Source of the DNA: Micromonospora mirobrigensis
Lineage (GTDB): Bacteria; Actinomycetota; Actinomycetes; Mycobacteriales; Micromonosporaceae
Assembly (NCBI RefSeq): GCF_900091555.1
Contig: NZ_FMCX01000001.1
Span: 868,001-932,000 of the forward strand
DNA length: 64,000 bases
Reading direction: 5' to 3'
The position numbers and the translations under genes were made by a program. Below, in pieces: positions 33,283 through 42,772 of the stretch (its first letter is position 1; each line of letters begins with the position of its first letter). The notes under the pieces are model-generated. The model searched no databases and was not told where the DNA came from. It saw only the letters and a list, made by a program, of their open reading frames with translations.

Positions 33283-33367
33283 CCTAGCCGAAGAGACGAC
33301 CGCCGATCGATGCGGTCACCGGCACTCGCGTGTTCCGGCACGCGATCGTCACGGATGAGGGGTTCCC

Positions 33368-34615
33368 GTGCGAACAGACATCGTCGTCCAGGACGTGGCG
33401 TCCTTCCGCATCGATCCGGCGCTGCTGGCCCGCCCGGACCGCCGCCTCGCGCTGATCACCAGCCCGGCCAACCTCGACCGGCTGCGCCGCCGCAACCGGC
33501 AGGACGTCTTCGCCCACATCGTCGTGCCGGAGCGCTTCGACACCGCCGGCCTGACCGAGGCGGTCACCACCATCCGCGCCGGACTGGACCCCGCCGAGCG
33601 GGACGACATCCGCCTGCTCTGCCACGACGAGTACTCGCTCGGCACCGTCGCGCAGGTCCGGGCCGACCTCGGCATCCCCGGCGACCTGCCGCACAACGTC
33701 CGCCCCTTCGTCGACAAGCTCGCCATGAAGGCGGCGCTCCGCGACGCCGGCGTACGCCTGCCCCGGCACGTGGCGTGGGACGCCGAGGCCTGCCGGACCG
33801 ACCCCGAGGCGTACCTCGACGGGATCGTCGACCGGGTGGGACTGCCCGCCTTCGTCAAGCCCACCAACGAGTCCGGCAGCGTCGGCACCCGCCGCATCGA
33901 CACCCGGGCCGACCTCGCCGAATGGGCCGCGCAACGACTCGGGGACGACACGCCCGGCGGCTGGGAGATCGACGAGTTCGTCACCGGCACCCTCTACCAC
34001 CTCGACACCCTGGTCGAGGACGGACGCATCCTGCACGTCGGCGTCAACGAGAACCTCTACCCCTGCTACGACTACATCGCCGGGAAGCTGAGCTGCAGCT
34101 TCACCCTCCCCGAGGAAGACCCGGCGTACGAGCCGCTGCTCGCGTTCAACCGTCGGGTCCTCGACGCGCTGCCCGACAAGCCCGCCCGGGGCGTGTTCCA
34201 CCACGAGGTGTTCCGGCTCCCCGACGGCGAGCTGGTCTTCCTGGAGATCGCCGCCCGGGCCCCCGCGGCCCTCATCCCCTTCACCAGCCAGATCCGCTAC
34301 GGCGTCAACGTCGAGGAGGCGCTGTTCCGCCTGCAACGCGGCGAGCAGGTCGCCGTGCCGACCCGGCGCGGCCCCTACGCCGCCTACGTGTACTTCCCCA
34401 AGCCCGGTGGACGGGTGGTCGACCGGACCGCCCTCGACCTGAGCTCAGACCACCGCTGGACGTGGAACGCCGAGGTCGGCGAGGTCACCGCCGCCGCCAC
34501 CGACATCCGCGACTTCGCCGCCTCCGTCCTGCTCTGGAACGACGACATCGAGGAACTGCGAAAGGACCTGTATCGCCTGGACAAGCACCAGCCCCTGCGC
34601 ACCACGGCGGCGTGA
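33368..34615 (+). CDS. ATP-grasp carboxylate-amine ligase
   Basis: 415 residues. After an N-terminal Rossmann-like part, the ATP-grasp domain shows RPFVDKLAMK (Lys117), PAFVKPTNESGSVGT (Lys164 and the glycine-rich loop), and acidic metal ligands Glu280 (HHEVF) and Glu293 (FLEIAARAP). This family joins a carboxylate to an amine through an acyl phosphate, as in BacD-like dipeptide ligases. The product is probably an amide or dipeptide. GTG 33368 has GAGGGG upstream. It is the first gene of a nine-gene operon. Confidence 0.85.
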   Translation: MRTDIVVQDVASFRIDPALLARPDRRLALITSPANLDRLRRRNRQDVFAHIVVPERFDTAGLTEAVTTIRAGLDPAERDDIRLLCHDEYSLGTVAQVRADLGIPGDLPHNVRPFVDKLAMKAALRDAGVRLPRHVAWDAEACRTDPEAYLDGIVDRVGLPAFVKPTNESGSVGTRRIDTRADLAEWAAQRLGDDTPGGWEIDEFVTGTLYHLDTLVEDGRILHVGVNENLYPCYDYIAGKLSCSFTLPEEDPAYEPLLAFNRRVLDALPDKPARGVFHHEVFRLPDGELVFLEIAARAPAALIPFTSQIRYGVNVEEALFRLQRGEQVAVPTRRGPYAAYVYFPKPGGRVVDRTALDLSSDHRWTWNAEVGEVTAAATDIRDFAASVLLWNDDIEELRKDLYRLDKHQPLRTTAA

Positions 34616-34677
34616 CCGCCCCGACCCCTCCACCCGAGTCCGGCCGCCAGAGGCCGGCGCCACCCTGGGAGACCACC

Positions 34678-35682
34678 ATGCCCGAGCCCGAGTTCATCGA
34701 CTACGACTTCGTCTTCACCCCGGCCGAGTCGGCCGGCCTGCACGACGCCCTGCGCGACGTCACCGCCAGCCCGTACGGCGACATCACCAACTACCTCGAC
34801 GAGCTGGCCCGCCTCAAGGACGACACCCGGCTGCCCGCCCGGTTCGTCGACTTCTGCGAGCTGTCCATGCTGCGCGACTTCTCCACCGAGCCGTTCGTGG
34901 TGATCGGCAACGCGCCGATCGACCGGGACCTGCCGGTCTTCACCTCCGACGACCCGGTCGCCGAGAAGCGCAGCCGGAAGAAGACCTTCGTGGCGGAGGG
35001 CTTCCTGGGCCTGTACGCCGTGCTCACCCGAACCGAGATCATCGGGCACCTCAGCGTCAACGACGGCGACCTGTTCCACGACATCTACCCCAAGCAGTCC
35101 ATGTACGACACCCAGTCGCAGAAGACGCTCGGCACGCTGCGGTTCCACCGCGACTTCACCAACCACTTCGTCTGCCCCGACTTCGTCAACACGCTGACCC
35201 TGCGGGACACCCCGGAGAACGAGGTCTACTCCACCTTCACCGTCACCAAGCACGCCGTGGAGGAGCTGACCGACCGGCAGGTCGAGATCCTCTCCTCGCC
35301 GCGCTTCTACACCCCCTTCGACGACGTCACCCGGCACAGCGCCAACGTCCGGCTGGGCCGGGCCAAGGACCACGCGGTGCTGATCGAGGGACAGGGCGCC
35401 AAGGTCTTCGAGGGTCGTACCGAGGGGCTGGACGAGGAGGCCCAGGCGGCGCTGGACGCGTTCATCGCCGCGCTGCACCGGCGCAAGAAGCTGCGGGTGT
35501 CCCGCCCGGGCGACTCGGTCACCTTCTCCAACCACCACGTCATCCACGGCCGCGAGGTACGCGAGATCCGCGACGTCGACTCGCTGCGGCACCGGTGGCT
35601 GCTCAAGACCCACAACGTCTACAGCCTGCAGGCCTTCGAGGAGTTCTTCCTGGAGGACCGGTACGGCGTCGTGAACGGGTGA
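34678..35682 (+). CDS. Fe(II)/2-oxoglutarate-dependent oxygenase (clavaminate synthase/TauD-like)
   Basis: 334 residues. The facial triad is His157-x-Asp159 (LRFHRDF) and His290 (HVIHGRE), with Arg306 (LRHRWLL) placed to bind 2-oxoglutarate. Length and spacing fit the clavaminate-synthase/AsnO/VioC group, which hydroxylates or desaturates amino acids. The C-terminal RWLLKTHNVYS is typical of that group. It likely hydroxylates an amino-acid unit of the pathway product. It follows the ligase gene by 62 bp with the same codon use. Confidence 0.85.
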   Translation: MPEPEFIDYDFVFTPAESAGLHDALRDVTASPYGDITNYLDELARLKDDTRLPARFVDFCELSMLRDFSTEPFVVIGNAPIDRDLPVFTSDDPVAEKRSRKKTFVAEGFLGLYAVLTRTEIIGHLSVNDGDLFHDIYPKQSMYDTQSQKTLGTLRFHRDFTNHFVCPDFVNTLTLRDTPENEVYSTFTVTKHAVEELTDRQVEILSSPRFYTPFDDVTRHSANVRLGRAKDHAVLIEGQGAKVFEGRTEGLDEEAQAALDAFIAALHRRKKLRVSRPGDSVTFSNHHVIHGREVREIRDVDSLRHRWLLKTHNVYSLQAFEEFFLEDRYGVVNG

Positions 35683-35694
35683 GTGGGGCCGGTC

Positions 35695-36432
35695 ATGCTC
35701 ATCGTCACCGGTGCTGGACGTGGGATCGGCGCCGCCGTGGCCCGACGGGCCGCGAGCGAGGGAACGCCCGTCTGCGTCAACTATCTCCGTAGCCGCAGCG
35801 CCGCCGAGGCGCTGGTGGCCGAGATCCGCGACAAGGGGGGCGACGCCGTCGCGGTCCGCGGCGACGTCTCCGTCGAGGAGGACGTACGCCGGCTCTTCGA
35901 CACGGCCGTCGACCGGCTCGGGCCACTGACGGCGCTCGTCAACAACGCCTCCAGCACCGGTGGCCTGGCCTCCGTGATGGACCTGACGATGGACCAGGCC
36001 GACCTGGCGTACCGCACCGTGCTGCGCAGCGTGCTGCTCTGCACCCGGGAGGCGGCCCGCCGGATGGCGGTCAGCCGCGGCGGCGTCGGCGGCCGCATCG
36101 TCAACATCTCCTCCACCGGCGCCCGCACCGGCGGGACCGGGGAATGGGTGCACTACGCCGCCCTCAAGGCGGCCGTCAACACGCACACCTGGGGCGCGGC
36201 CCGCGAACTCGCCGACGAGGGCATCCGGATCAACGCGGTCGCCCCCGGCCTGATCGACACCGACCTGCACCGGGACAACGGCGTCCCGCAGCGGCCGGAC
36301 CTGCTGCGCCCCACCGTCCCGCTGGGCCGGATCGGCACACCCGACGAGGTGGCCGAGGCGGTCTGGTTCCTCCTCTCCGACGCCTCTTCGTACGTCACCG
36401 GCTCCGTGCTGGAAGTCGGCGGAGGGCGCTGA
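35695..36432 (+). CDS. short-chain dehydrogenase/reductase in the biosynthetic operon
   Basis: 245 residues. FabG-like SDR with [20 protein letters not shown] (in place of NNAG), Ser in [11 protein letters not shown], YxxxK as YAALK, and [13 protein letters not shown]. The [10 protein letters not shown] segment after beta-2 suggests NADPH. It could reduce a beta-keto group made by the KAS III two genes downstream. ATG 35695 follows GGGG; GTG 35683, which abuts the upstream stop, is an alternative start. Confidence 0.87.
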   Translation: MLIVTGAGRGIGAAVARRAASEGTPVCVNYLRSRSAAEALVAEIRDKGGDAVAVRGDVSVEEDVRRLFDTAVDRLGPLTALVNNASSTGGLASVMDLTMDQADLAYRTVLRSVLLCTREAARRMAVSRGGVGGRIVNISSTGARTGGTGEWVHYAALKAAVNTHTWGAARELADEGIRINAVAPGLIDTDLHRDNGVPQRPDLLRPTVPLGRIGTPDEVAEAVWFLLSDASSYVTGSVLEVGGGR

Positions 36433-36470
36433 GCGCGCCCGCCGACTCCCCCCTCCCCGACAGGAGTGTC

Positions 36471-37811
36471 ATGAGCGAATCCTCCGGTGCCACCATGCTG
36501 GAACCGCACACCCCCGTACACCTGTCCTCCACCCCCCACGTCATCACCCGCGGCCAGGGCGTCACCGTCTGGGACGCCGACGGGCGGGAATACCTCGACG
36601 GCGTCGCCGGCCTGTGGTGCGTGACGCTGGGCTACAGCGAACCCCGGCTCGTCGAGGCCGCCACCCGGCAGCTGGAACGGCTGCCGTTCTACGGCTCGTT
36701 CAACCACCGCACCAACGACGTCGCGCTCGCCCTCGCCGAGGACATCGCCGAGATCGCCCCGATCCCGATGGGGCGCACCTTCTTCGCCAACTCCGGGTCC
36801 GAGGCCAACGACAGCGCCATGAAGTTCGCCTGGTACTACCACCAGGCGCTGGGCCGGCGGCAGCGCCGCAAGATCCTGTCCCACCGGTGCGGCTACCACG
36901 GCACCACCACGGCCGCCGCCTCCGCCACCGGGCTCAGCCACATCCACGCCGGCTTCGGCGCCCCGCTGCCCGGCTTCGTCCGGGTGCACTGCCCCGACCC
37001 GCTCTCGCCGGTCGCCCGGGACCTCGGGCCGGAACGCTTCGTCGACTGGCTGGTCCAGGAGTTGGAGGAGCTGATCGCCGAGGAGGGCCCGGAGACCATC
37101 GCCGCGTTCATCGGCGAGCCGATCCTCGGCGCGGGCGGCCTGATCATCCCGCCGGAGGGCTACTACCAGCGGGTCCAGGAGGTCCTGGCCCGGCACGACA
37201 TCCTCTTCATCGCCGACGAGGTGATCACCGGCTTCGGCCGTACCGGCTCGATGTTCGGCACCACCGAGTTCGGCCTCCGGCCGGACCTGGTCACCGTGGC
37301 CAAGGGGCTCTCCTCGGCGTACCTGCCGATCTCGGCGGTGCTGGTCGGCGAGCGGGTCTGCGCCGCGCTCGCCGAGGGGTCGCGGGAGTTCCGCACCTTC
37401 GGGCACGGCTTCACCTACTCGGGCCACCCGGTCGCCGCGGCCGTCGCCAGGGAGACCATCGCCATCCTGCGCGAACGCGACATCCCCGGCCGGGTACGCG
37501 CCGCCGGCACGGTGCTGGCCAACGCGCTGGACAAGTTCCGGGGCGCCGACGGCATCCGCGACGTCCGCTCGTACGGGCTGCTCGGCGCCGTCGAGGTCGA
37601 TCCGGCCCGGTTCGGCGTCGGCACCGGACAGGTCGGGCCGGCGGTGCTGGAGGCGGCCGCCGCCGAGGGGCTGCTGCTGCGGGCCATGGGCGACACGCTG
37701 GTCCTCGCCCCGCCGCTGGTCAGCTCCGACGACGAGCTGGAACGCATGGTCGACCGGCTCGCCACCGCGTACGACCGGTTCCGCCGCGGCCGGCCCGGTG
37801 CGGCGGAGTAG
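36471..37811 (+). CDS. class III aminotransferase (omega-amino acid type)
   Basis: 446 residues. PLP fold-type I enzyme with the Schiff-base lysine Lys278 ([12 protein letters not shown]), Asp249 in [18 protein letters not shown] that contacts the pyridine N, the GSEAND motif and the HRCGYHGTT segment. Closest in style to beta-alanine/omega-amino acid:pyruvate transaminases, which act on amino groups distal to the carboxylate. In the operon it could install an amine on a ketone or aldehyde intermediate. AGGAG precedes ATG 36471. Confidence 0.9.
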   Translation: MSESSGATMLEPHTPVHLSSTPHVITRGQGVTVWDADGREYLDGVAGLWCVTLGYSEPRLVEAATRQLERLPFYGSFNHRTNDVALALAEDIAEIAPIPMGRTFFANSGSEANDSAMKFAWYYHQALGRRQRRKILSHRCGYHGTTTAAASATGLSHIHAGFGAPLPGFVRVHCPDPLSPVARDLGPERFVDWLVQELEELIAEEGPETIAAFIGEPILGAGGLIIPPEGYYQRVQEVLARHDILFIADEVITGFGRTGSMFGTTEFGLRPDLVTVAKGLSSAYLPISAVLVGERVCAALAEGSREFRTFGHGFTYSGHPVAAAVARETIAILRERDIPGRVRAAGTVLANALDKFRGADGIRDVRSYGLLGAVEVDPARFGVGTGQVGPAVLEAAAAEGLLLRAMGDTLVLAPPLVSSDDELERMVDRLATAYDRFRRGRPGAAE

Positions 37812-37821
37812 GGGGCGGACG

Positions 37822-38805
37822 ATGGCCATCGGCATCCTCGGCACCGGCTCGTACCTGCCGGAGCAGGTCGTCACCAACGACGACCTGGCGCGCGTCGTCG
37901 ACACCAGCGACGAGTGGATCGTCTCGCACACCGGCATCCGGCAGCGCCGCCGGGCCGGTGCGGACACCCGCAGTTCCGACCTCGGCATCCTGGCCTCCCG
38001 GCGCGCCGTCTCGGCGGCCGGCCTGAGCACCGAACAGATCGACGGCCTGGTGGTCGCCAGCTCCTCCCCCGACCAGGTGCAACCGGCCACCGCCTGCCGG
38101 GTGCAGGCCGAACTCGGGCTGATGACCGGGCCGGCGTTCGACGTCTCGGCGGTCTGCGCCGGGTTCGTCTACGGGGTGGCGGTCGCCCAGGGCCTGATGT
38201 GCGCCTCCGGGCAGTACCGGCGGATGCTCGTCACCGGGTGCGAGGTATACAGCAAGATCCTCGACTACCAGGACCGTACCTCCTGCGTCTTCTTCGGCGA
38301 CGGCGCCGGCGCCGTGGTCCTCGGCCACGTGCCCGACGGGTACGGCATCCTCGGCTCGCACCTGACCACCGACGGCACCCAGCGCGACGTGGTGGGCATC
38401 CCCGCCGGCGGCACCGCCGAACCGACCAGCGCCGACACCCTCGCCGCCCGCCGGCACCACTTCCGGATGGACGGGCCCCGGGTCTGGGACTTCGCCACCA
38501 CCGCGCTGCCGGTCTCCATCAAGCAGGCGCTGGCGGCGACCGGGCTCGGCGTGGCCGACGTCGACCTGCTCATCACCCACCAGGCGAACCTGCGGCTGAT
38601 CGACGCGGTCGCCCACGGCCTCGGCATGCCGCGGGAGAAGGTGCCGACGACCGTCGAACGGTACGGCAACACCGCGGCCGCCTCGGTGCCGATCACCCTC
38701 GACGAGGCGGTGGCGGCCGGCCGGCTGCGCCGCGGCGACATCGTCGTCCTCGCCGCCGTCGGCGGCGGCATGACCGCAGGAACCGTCGTCCTGCGCTGGT
38801 ACTGA
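37822..38805 (+). CDS. 3-oxoacyl-ACP synthase III (KAS III/FabH-like)
   Basis: 327 residues. The full Cys-His-Asn triad is present: Cys112 (DVSAVCAGFVYG), His253 (ITHQAN) and Asn283 (YGNTAAAS). These enzymes use acyl-CoA primers, or act as acyltransferases and ketone-forming enzymes in secondary metabolism. As there is no ACP, KS-alpha/beta or fatty-acid operon here, a specialised condensing role is likely. GGGGG lies upstream of ATG 37822, 10 bp after the aminotransferase stop. Confidence 0.9.
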   Translation: MAIGILGTGSYLPEQVVTNDDLARVVDTSDEWIVSHTGIRQRRRAGADTRSSDLGILASRRAVSAAGLSTEQIDGLVVASSSPDQVQPATACRVQAELGLMTGPAFDVSAVCAGFVYGVAVAQGLMCASGQYRRMLVTGCEVYSKILDYQDRTSCVFFGDGAGAVVLGHVPDGYGILGSHLTTDGTQRDVVGIPAGGTAEPTSADTLAARRHHFRMDGPRVWDFATTALPVSIKQALAATGLGVADVDLLITHQANLRLIDAVAHGLGMPREKVPTTVERYGNTAAASVPITLDEAVAAGRLRRGDIVVLAAVGGGMTAGTVVLRWY

Positions 38806-38831
38806 CCCCTCCACGACCGAGCGGAGCCCCG

Positions 38832-40010
38832 ATGACCCTCACCCTGATGCCCCCGACCACTTCGGACGTACGCCCGGAGCCGCCCGACCGCCGACCGCCC
38901 GCCGACTTCGACCGGCTCGCCGCCCGCTGCGTGTCGCCCCGCGCCGCGCTGGCGTACGACGCCGAGATCCTCGACCGTGTCTCCTGGCGTGACATGGCCG
39001 ACCACGGCCTGTGGCGGCTGGGCGTGCCGACCGCGCTCGGCGGCGACGGCGGCACCTGGCTCGACCTGGCCGAGGCGCTGGCCGACGTGGCGCGGGGCGG
39101 CGGTGACCTGGGCTTCACCCTGTCGCTGATCGCGCACGCCGGCTTCGTCCGGGCGCTGGTCGAGCACGGCACCGCCTGGCACCACCGCACCGTGCTGCCG
39201 TCGCTGCTCAAGGGCGCCGTCGGCGCGACGGCGCTCACCGAGACCCAGGGCGGCTCGGACGTGGCCCGGATCCAGACCCGGGCCCGGGCCGACGACGACG
39301 GCTGGGTGCTCTCCGGGGCGAAGGACCACATCACCAACGCCCCCGTCGCCGACCGGGCCCTCATCCTGGCCCGGGTGCCGGAGCTCGGCCGCCGGGACAT
39401 CACCCTGTTCGTGGTGAACCTGCACAGTCCGGGCGTGCGCCGGGGCGACCCGGAGCAGCTGCTGGGGCTGCGGACCAGCCCCACCGGTCCGCTGTACCTC
39501 GACGACGTACGCCTGCCGGCCGAGGCGGTGCTCGGCCGGCCCGGCGACGGACTGTCCACCCTGTACGACATCATCAGCTTCGACCGCGCCCTGTACGGCC
39601 TGGTGGCGGCCGCGTACCTGGAGCCCCGCCTCGACGAGGTGGTGCGCTACACCCAGGAGCGGCACGCGTTCGGCAGCCCGATCATCGACCACCAGTACGT
39701 GCAGGGCCGGCTCACCGACATCCGCATCGCGATCGAGGTGTCCCGGGCCCTGGCGCTCGCCGGCATCGACGCGCTGGTCCGCCGCGACCCGCAGGCCTCG
39801 CTGCGCTGCTCGGTGGCGAAACTGCTCGGCTCGGAGGGGCTCGTCGAGTCCGCGCAGAACCTGATGCGGCTGCGCGGGCACCTCGGCTACATGCGGGGCG
39901 ACACCACCCGCGACCTCCAGGACGCCCTGGGCACCCTGATCGCGGGCGGGACGTCCGAGATGCAGCGCAAGAACATCCTGAACCAGATGCTGAGCAACCG
40001 GGAGCGATGA
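38832..40010 (+). CDS. acyl-CoA dehydrogenase family flavoenzyme
   Basis: 392 residues. ACAD fold with ALTETQGGSDVARIQT and the following DGWVLSGAKDHITNAPVAD (FAD and substrate region), the YTQERHAFGSPIIDHQYVQ stretch, and C-terminal AGGTSEMQRKNIL with Glu at the site of the catalytic base seen in many ACADs. It would form or reduce a C=C bond on a CoA- or carrier-bound acyl intermediate. It is unusual to find it paired with a KAS III, aminotransferase and ligase without a carrier protein. 26-bp gap from the KAS III gene. Confidence 0.9.
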   Translation: MTLTLMPPTTSDVRPEPPDRRPPADFDRLAARCVSPRAALAYDAEILDRVSWRDMADHGLWRLGVPTALGGDGGTWLDLAEALADVARGGGDLGFTLSLIAHAGFVRALVEHGTAWHHRTVLPSLLKGAVGATALTETQGGSDVARIQTRARADDDGWVLSGAKDHITNAPVADRALILARVPELGRRDITLFVVNLHSPGVRRGDPEQLLGLRTSPTGPLYLDDVRLPAEAVLGRPGDGLSTLYDIISFDRALYGLVAAAYLEPRLDEVVRYTQERHAFGSPIIDHQYVQGRLTDIRIAIEVSRALALAGIDALVRRDPQASLRCSVAKLLGSEGLVESAQNLMRLRGHLGYMRGDTTRDLQDALGTLIAGGTSEMQRKNILNQMLSNRER

Positions 40011-40013
40011 AAG

Positions 40014-40421
40014 ATGCGACCGATCGACGTCGGGGCGAGCGCCACCCACACCCACCAGGTGGAGGCCGCAGACTGCGCGACGAACTGGGGTAACGACCTG
40101 CCCGTCCTGGCCACGCCGGTGCTGCTCTGGCTGGCCGAGATCACCGCCATGCGAGTGATCGAGGACCACCTGGACGACGGGGAGATGACCGTCGGCTACG
40201 GCCACACCGCCACCCACCTGGCCGCCACCCCGCAGGGCTGGACGGTACGCCTGCACGCCCGGCTCACCCGGGTCGACAAGAAGCTGCTGCACTTCGAGGT
40301 GACCGCCGAGGACGACCGCGACGTGGTCTTCAAGGGCGAGCACGTACGCGCGGTGGTGGACCGCGACCGCTTCGTCGAGCGGCTGGACAGCAAGGCGCTC
40401 GCCGGGCCGGTGCCGCGATGA
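40014..40421 (+). CDS. FlK-like hotdog thioesterase
   Basis: 135 residues. Hotdog fold with the ATPVLLWLAEITAMRVIEDHL helix and VGYGHTATHLAATPQGWTV, closely matching the fluoroacetyl-CoA thioesterase FlK pattern, including the catalytic-type His in THTAATP (here ATHLAATP). It probably releases an acid from CoA or edits a CoA pool. It overlaps the MFS gene by ATGA, so the two are coupled. Confidence 0.82.
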   Translation: MRPIDVGASATHTHQVEAADCATNWGNDLPVLATPVLLWLAEITAMRVIEDHLDDGEMTVGYGHTATHLAATPQGWTVRLHARLTRVDKKLLHFEVTAEDDRDVVFKGEHVRAVVDRDRFVERLDSKALAGPVPR

Positions 40422-41650
40422 GCAGCACCACCCTGGCGCTGCCCCGCCCCACGACGCCGACCCACGGCGCGTTCACCCGGCTGTGGGGGGCCTTCGGCGC
40501 GGGCACCCTCGCCGACGGCGTCTACCAGGTCGCGCTGCCCGTCGCCGCCCTCCACCTGGGCGGCGGCGCGGGCAGCGTCGCCCTGGTTCTGATGGCCGCC
40601 CGGGCGCCGTGGCTGGTCGCCTCCCTGCACGTCGGGGTGCTCGTCGACCGGGTCGACCGGCGTCGACTGCTGCTGCTGGTCAGCGGCGTACGCTTCGCCG
40701 TGCTGGCCGTCCTGGCCGGGCTGCTCACCGCCGGCTGGGGCAGCATCGCGGCGCTCGCCGCGGTGGCGCTCACCCTGGGGGTCTGCGAGACCGTCTTCGA
40801 CACCGCCCTGCACAGCAGCACCCCCCGGGTGGTGCCCGGCGAGCGGCTGGAGGCGGCCAACAGCCGGTTGCAGGCGACCGAGACCGTCGCCAACCGGTTC
40901 CTCGGCCCGGCGCTGGGCGGTGTGCTGGTGGGCGCGGCCACGGCGGCCGCCTTCGGCGCGGTCGGGGCGCTCTACCTCGCCGCCTTCGCCGCCCTGCTCG
41001 GCCTCCGGATTCCGCACGTGCCACCACCCGCGGCCCGGGAGAGCGTCGGCCGGGCGCTGCGCACCGGACTGTCGGCGCTGTGGCGGGACCGGCCGCTGCT
41101 GTCGTACGCCCTCGGCGGCTGCGCCGTGAACTGCGGCTTCGCCGCCTACTACGTGGCGCTGCCGATCCTGGCCCTGGAGCCGGGCGGGCTGGGCCTCACC
41201 GCCGGGGGCTACGGCCTGCTGCTGGCCGTGGGCGGCATCGGTGGCCTGCTGACCAGCATGGCGTCGCCCACGCTGGCCCGCCGGTTCTCCGTACGCCACT
41301 GCATCACCGCCGCGGCCGTGCTGCTCGCCGCCGGGTTCGCCGTGCCCGCCGTGACGAACCGGGTCCCGCTGGTCGCCCTCGGCGTCGTCGCCACCGGCGC
41401 GGTGGTGCTGATCAGCGTGGTCACCGTGTCGTACCGGCAGCGGGCGGTGCCGGACGAGATGCTCGGCCGGGTGACCGCCGCGTACCGGATGTTCGCCTTC
41501 GGTGGCCTGCCGCTGGGGTCGGGGCTGGCCGGCCTGGTCGCCGGGTTCGCCTCGTCCCGCCTCGTCTTCCCGATCGCCGGCGCCCTCGTCCTGGTCGCCG
41601 GCGCCGCCATGTCCCTGGCCACCCCCCGAGAGAAGGTGCCCACGCGATGA
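40418..41650 (+). CDS. MFS transporter, probable product exporter
   Basis: 410 residues with about 12 hydrophobic helices and the MFS loop 2-3 motif (GVLVDRVDRRRLLLL). The layout resembles the TM0195/enterobactin exporter-like MFS group (PF05977/PF07690), often found as self-resistance exporters in small biosynthetic clusters. It overlaps both neighbours by 4 bp (ATGA on each side), so it is translated with the thioesterase and the FemAB-like gene. Confidence 0.88.
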   Translation: MSSTTLALPRPTTPTHGAFTRLWGAFGAGTLADGVYQVALPVAALHLGGGAGSVALVLMAARAPWLVASLHVGVLVDRVDRRRLLLLVSGVRFAVLAVLAGLLTAGWGSIAALAAVALTLGVCETVFDTALHSSTPRVVPGERLEAANSRLQATETVANRFLGPALGGVLVGAATAAAFGAVGALYLAAFAALLGLRIPHVPPPAARESVGRALRTGLSALWRDRPLLSYALGGCAVNCGFAAYYVALPILALEPGGLGLTAGGYGLLLAVGGIGGLLTSMASPTLARRFSVRHCITAAAVLLAAGFAVPAVTNRVPLVALGVVATGAVVLISVVTVSYRQRAVPDEMLGRVTAAYRMFAFGGLPLGSGLAGLVAGFASSRLVFPIAGALVLVAGAAMSLATPREKVPTR

Positions 41651-42729
41651 CCACCGACCAGCTGGCCCCGACCGGCACCACGGCCTCCCTCGCCGACGTG
41701 CCGCCCGCCGCCCACGCCCTGACCCGCACCAGCCCCGACCTCTACCTGCACGAACGGTGGCTGCGGGTGGAGCAGGACGCCCACCCCAACGCCGCCTTCC
41801 ACGCCTGGGCGGCGGACGACGACGGCACCGCGTACGCCCCGGCCTACCGGTTCGACGCCGACGACAACCCGTGGGCCGCCAGCCGGCTCGACCTCTTCCT
41901 CGCCGCCCACGCCGGCCTGGAGACCGGCCCCGCCGTGCTCCCCGCCTACCTGCTCGGCGGCCGGCGGCCGGGGCACAGCGAGATCCTCTGCGACGCCCCC
42001 GGGCCGCGCCGCCGGCCGCTGCTCACCCGGGTGGTGGGCGCCGCCGTCGAGGCCGCCGCAGCGGCCGGCGCGGCCACCCTCGCCGCCCTCTACTGCGACA
42101 GCGACGACGAGGACCTGGCCGCAGCGTTCCGGGCGCACGACGGCGTACGCCTCCCGTCGCCCGGCCTCAACGTGCTGCACCTGCCCGGCACCGGCTTCGA
42201 CGACTGGCTGGCGTCGATGCCGAACCGTCGGCGGACCAACGTCACCGCCGAGCGGCGCAAGCTCGCCGACGCGGGCGTCACCTTCGAGCTGCGCCCGCTC
42301 GTCCCGGACGACCTCGACGAGATCCTGCCGCTGGAACTCGACCAGTACGAGAAGTACGGGCACCACTACCACCGGACCGAGGCGCGGGCCCTGCACGAGG
42401 CGTACCTCCGCCACCTGGGCGAGGACGCCCTGCTGGTCCGGGCACACCGCGACGGCCGGCTGATCGGCTTCGCCTCGATCGTCCGGCACGGCCGGTCGGC
42501 GTACATCCGGCAGGGCGGCTTCGACGCGGCGGCCGCCGACGGCGCGCCGGTGTACTTCGGGACCGTCTTCCACCAGCCGATCGCCTGGGCGTACCAGGTG
42601 GGGGTGGACACCATCGACCTGTCCATCTCCGCCGACGACACCAAGCAGCACCGGCGGGCGGTCACCAGGCCACGGGACGCCTGGGTCGTCCCGCTGACCG
42701 ACGCGGCCGCCCGGGCGCTGCGCCATTGA
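41647..42729 (+). CDS. FemAB-like GNAT-fold aminoacyl/acyl transferase
   Basis: 360 residues. Peptidogalycan-biosynthesis/FemAB-like family: the central part has GTGFDDWLASMPNRRRTNVTAE and the second GNAT-like half LVRAHRDGRLIGFASIVRHG, ending YQVGVDTIDLSISADDTKQH. Family members include tRNA-dependent aminoacyltransferases, some of which (such as PacB in pacidamycin) build peptides in secondary metabolism. It could add an amino acid to the ATP-grasp product or give resistance. It is the last gene of the operon, with a 4-bp ATGA overlap to the MFS gene. Confidence 0.82.
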   Translation: MTTDQLAPTGTTASLADVPPAAHALTRTSPDLYLHERWLRVEQDAHPNAAFHAWAADDDGTAYAPAYRFDADDNPWAASRLDLFLAAHAGLETGPAVLPAYLLGGRRPGHSEILCDAPGPRRRPLLTRVVGAAVEAAAAAGAATLAALYCDSDDEDLAAAFRAHDGVRLPSPGLNVLHLPGTGFDDWLASMPNRRRTNVTAERRKLADAGVTFELRPLVPDDLDEILPLELDQYEKYGHHYHRTEARALHEAYLRHLGEDALLVRAHRDGRLIGFASIVRHGRSAYIRQGGFDAAAADGAPVYFGTVFHQPIAWAYQVGVDTIDLSISADDTKQHRRAVTRPRDAWVVPLTDAAARALRH

Positions 42730-42742
42730 CCGGGCCGCCGTG

Positions 42743-42766
42743 GCCCGGGAGCTCCACGTCCCGGGC
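42743..42766. terminator. candidate terminator between the operon end and the APH gene
   Basis: GCCCGGG and CCCGGGC arms with a 10-nt loop, lying in the 43-bp gap between convergent genes (plus FemAB-like ends 42729, minus APH ends 42773). The stem is short, so this is tentative. Confidence 0.4.
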
Positions 42767-42772
42767 CCGGGC

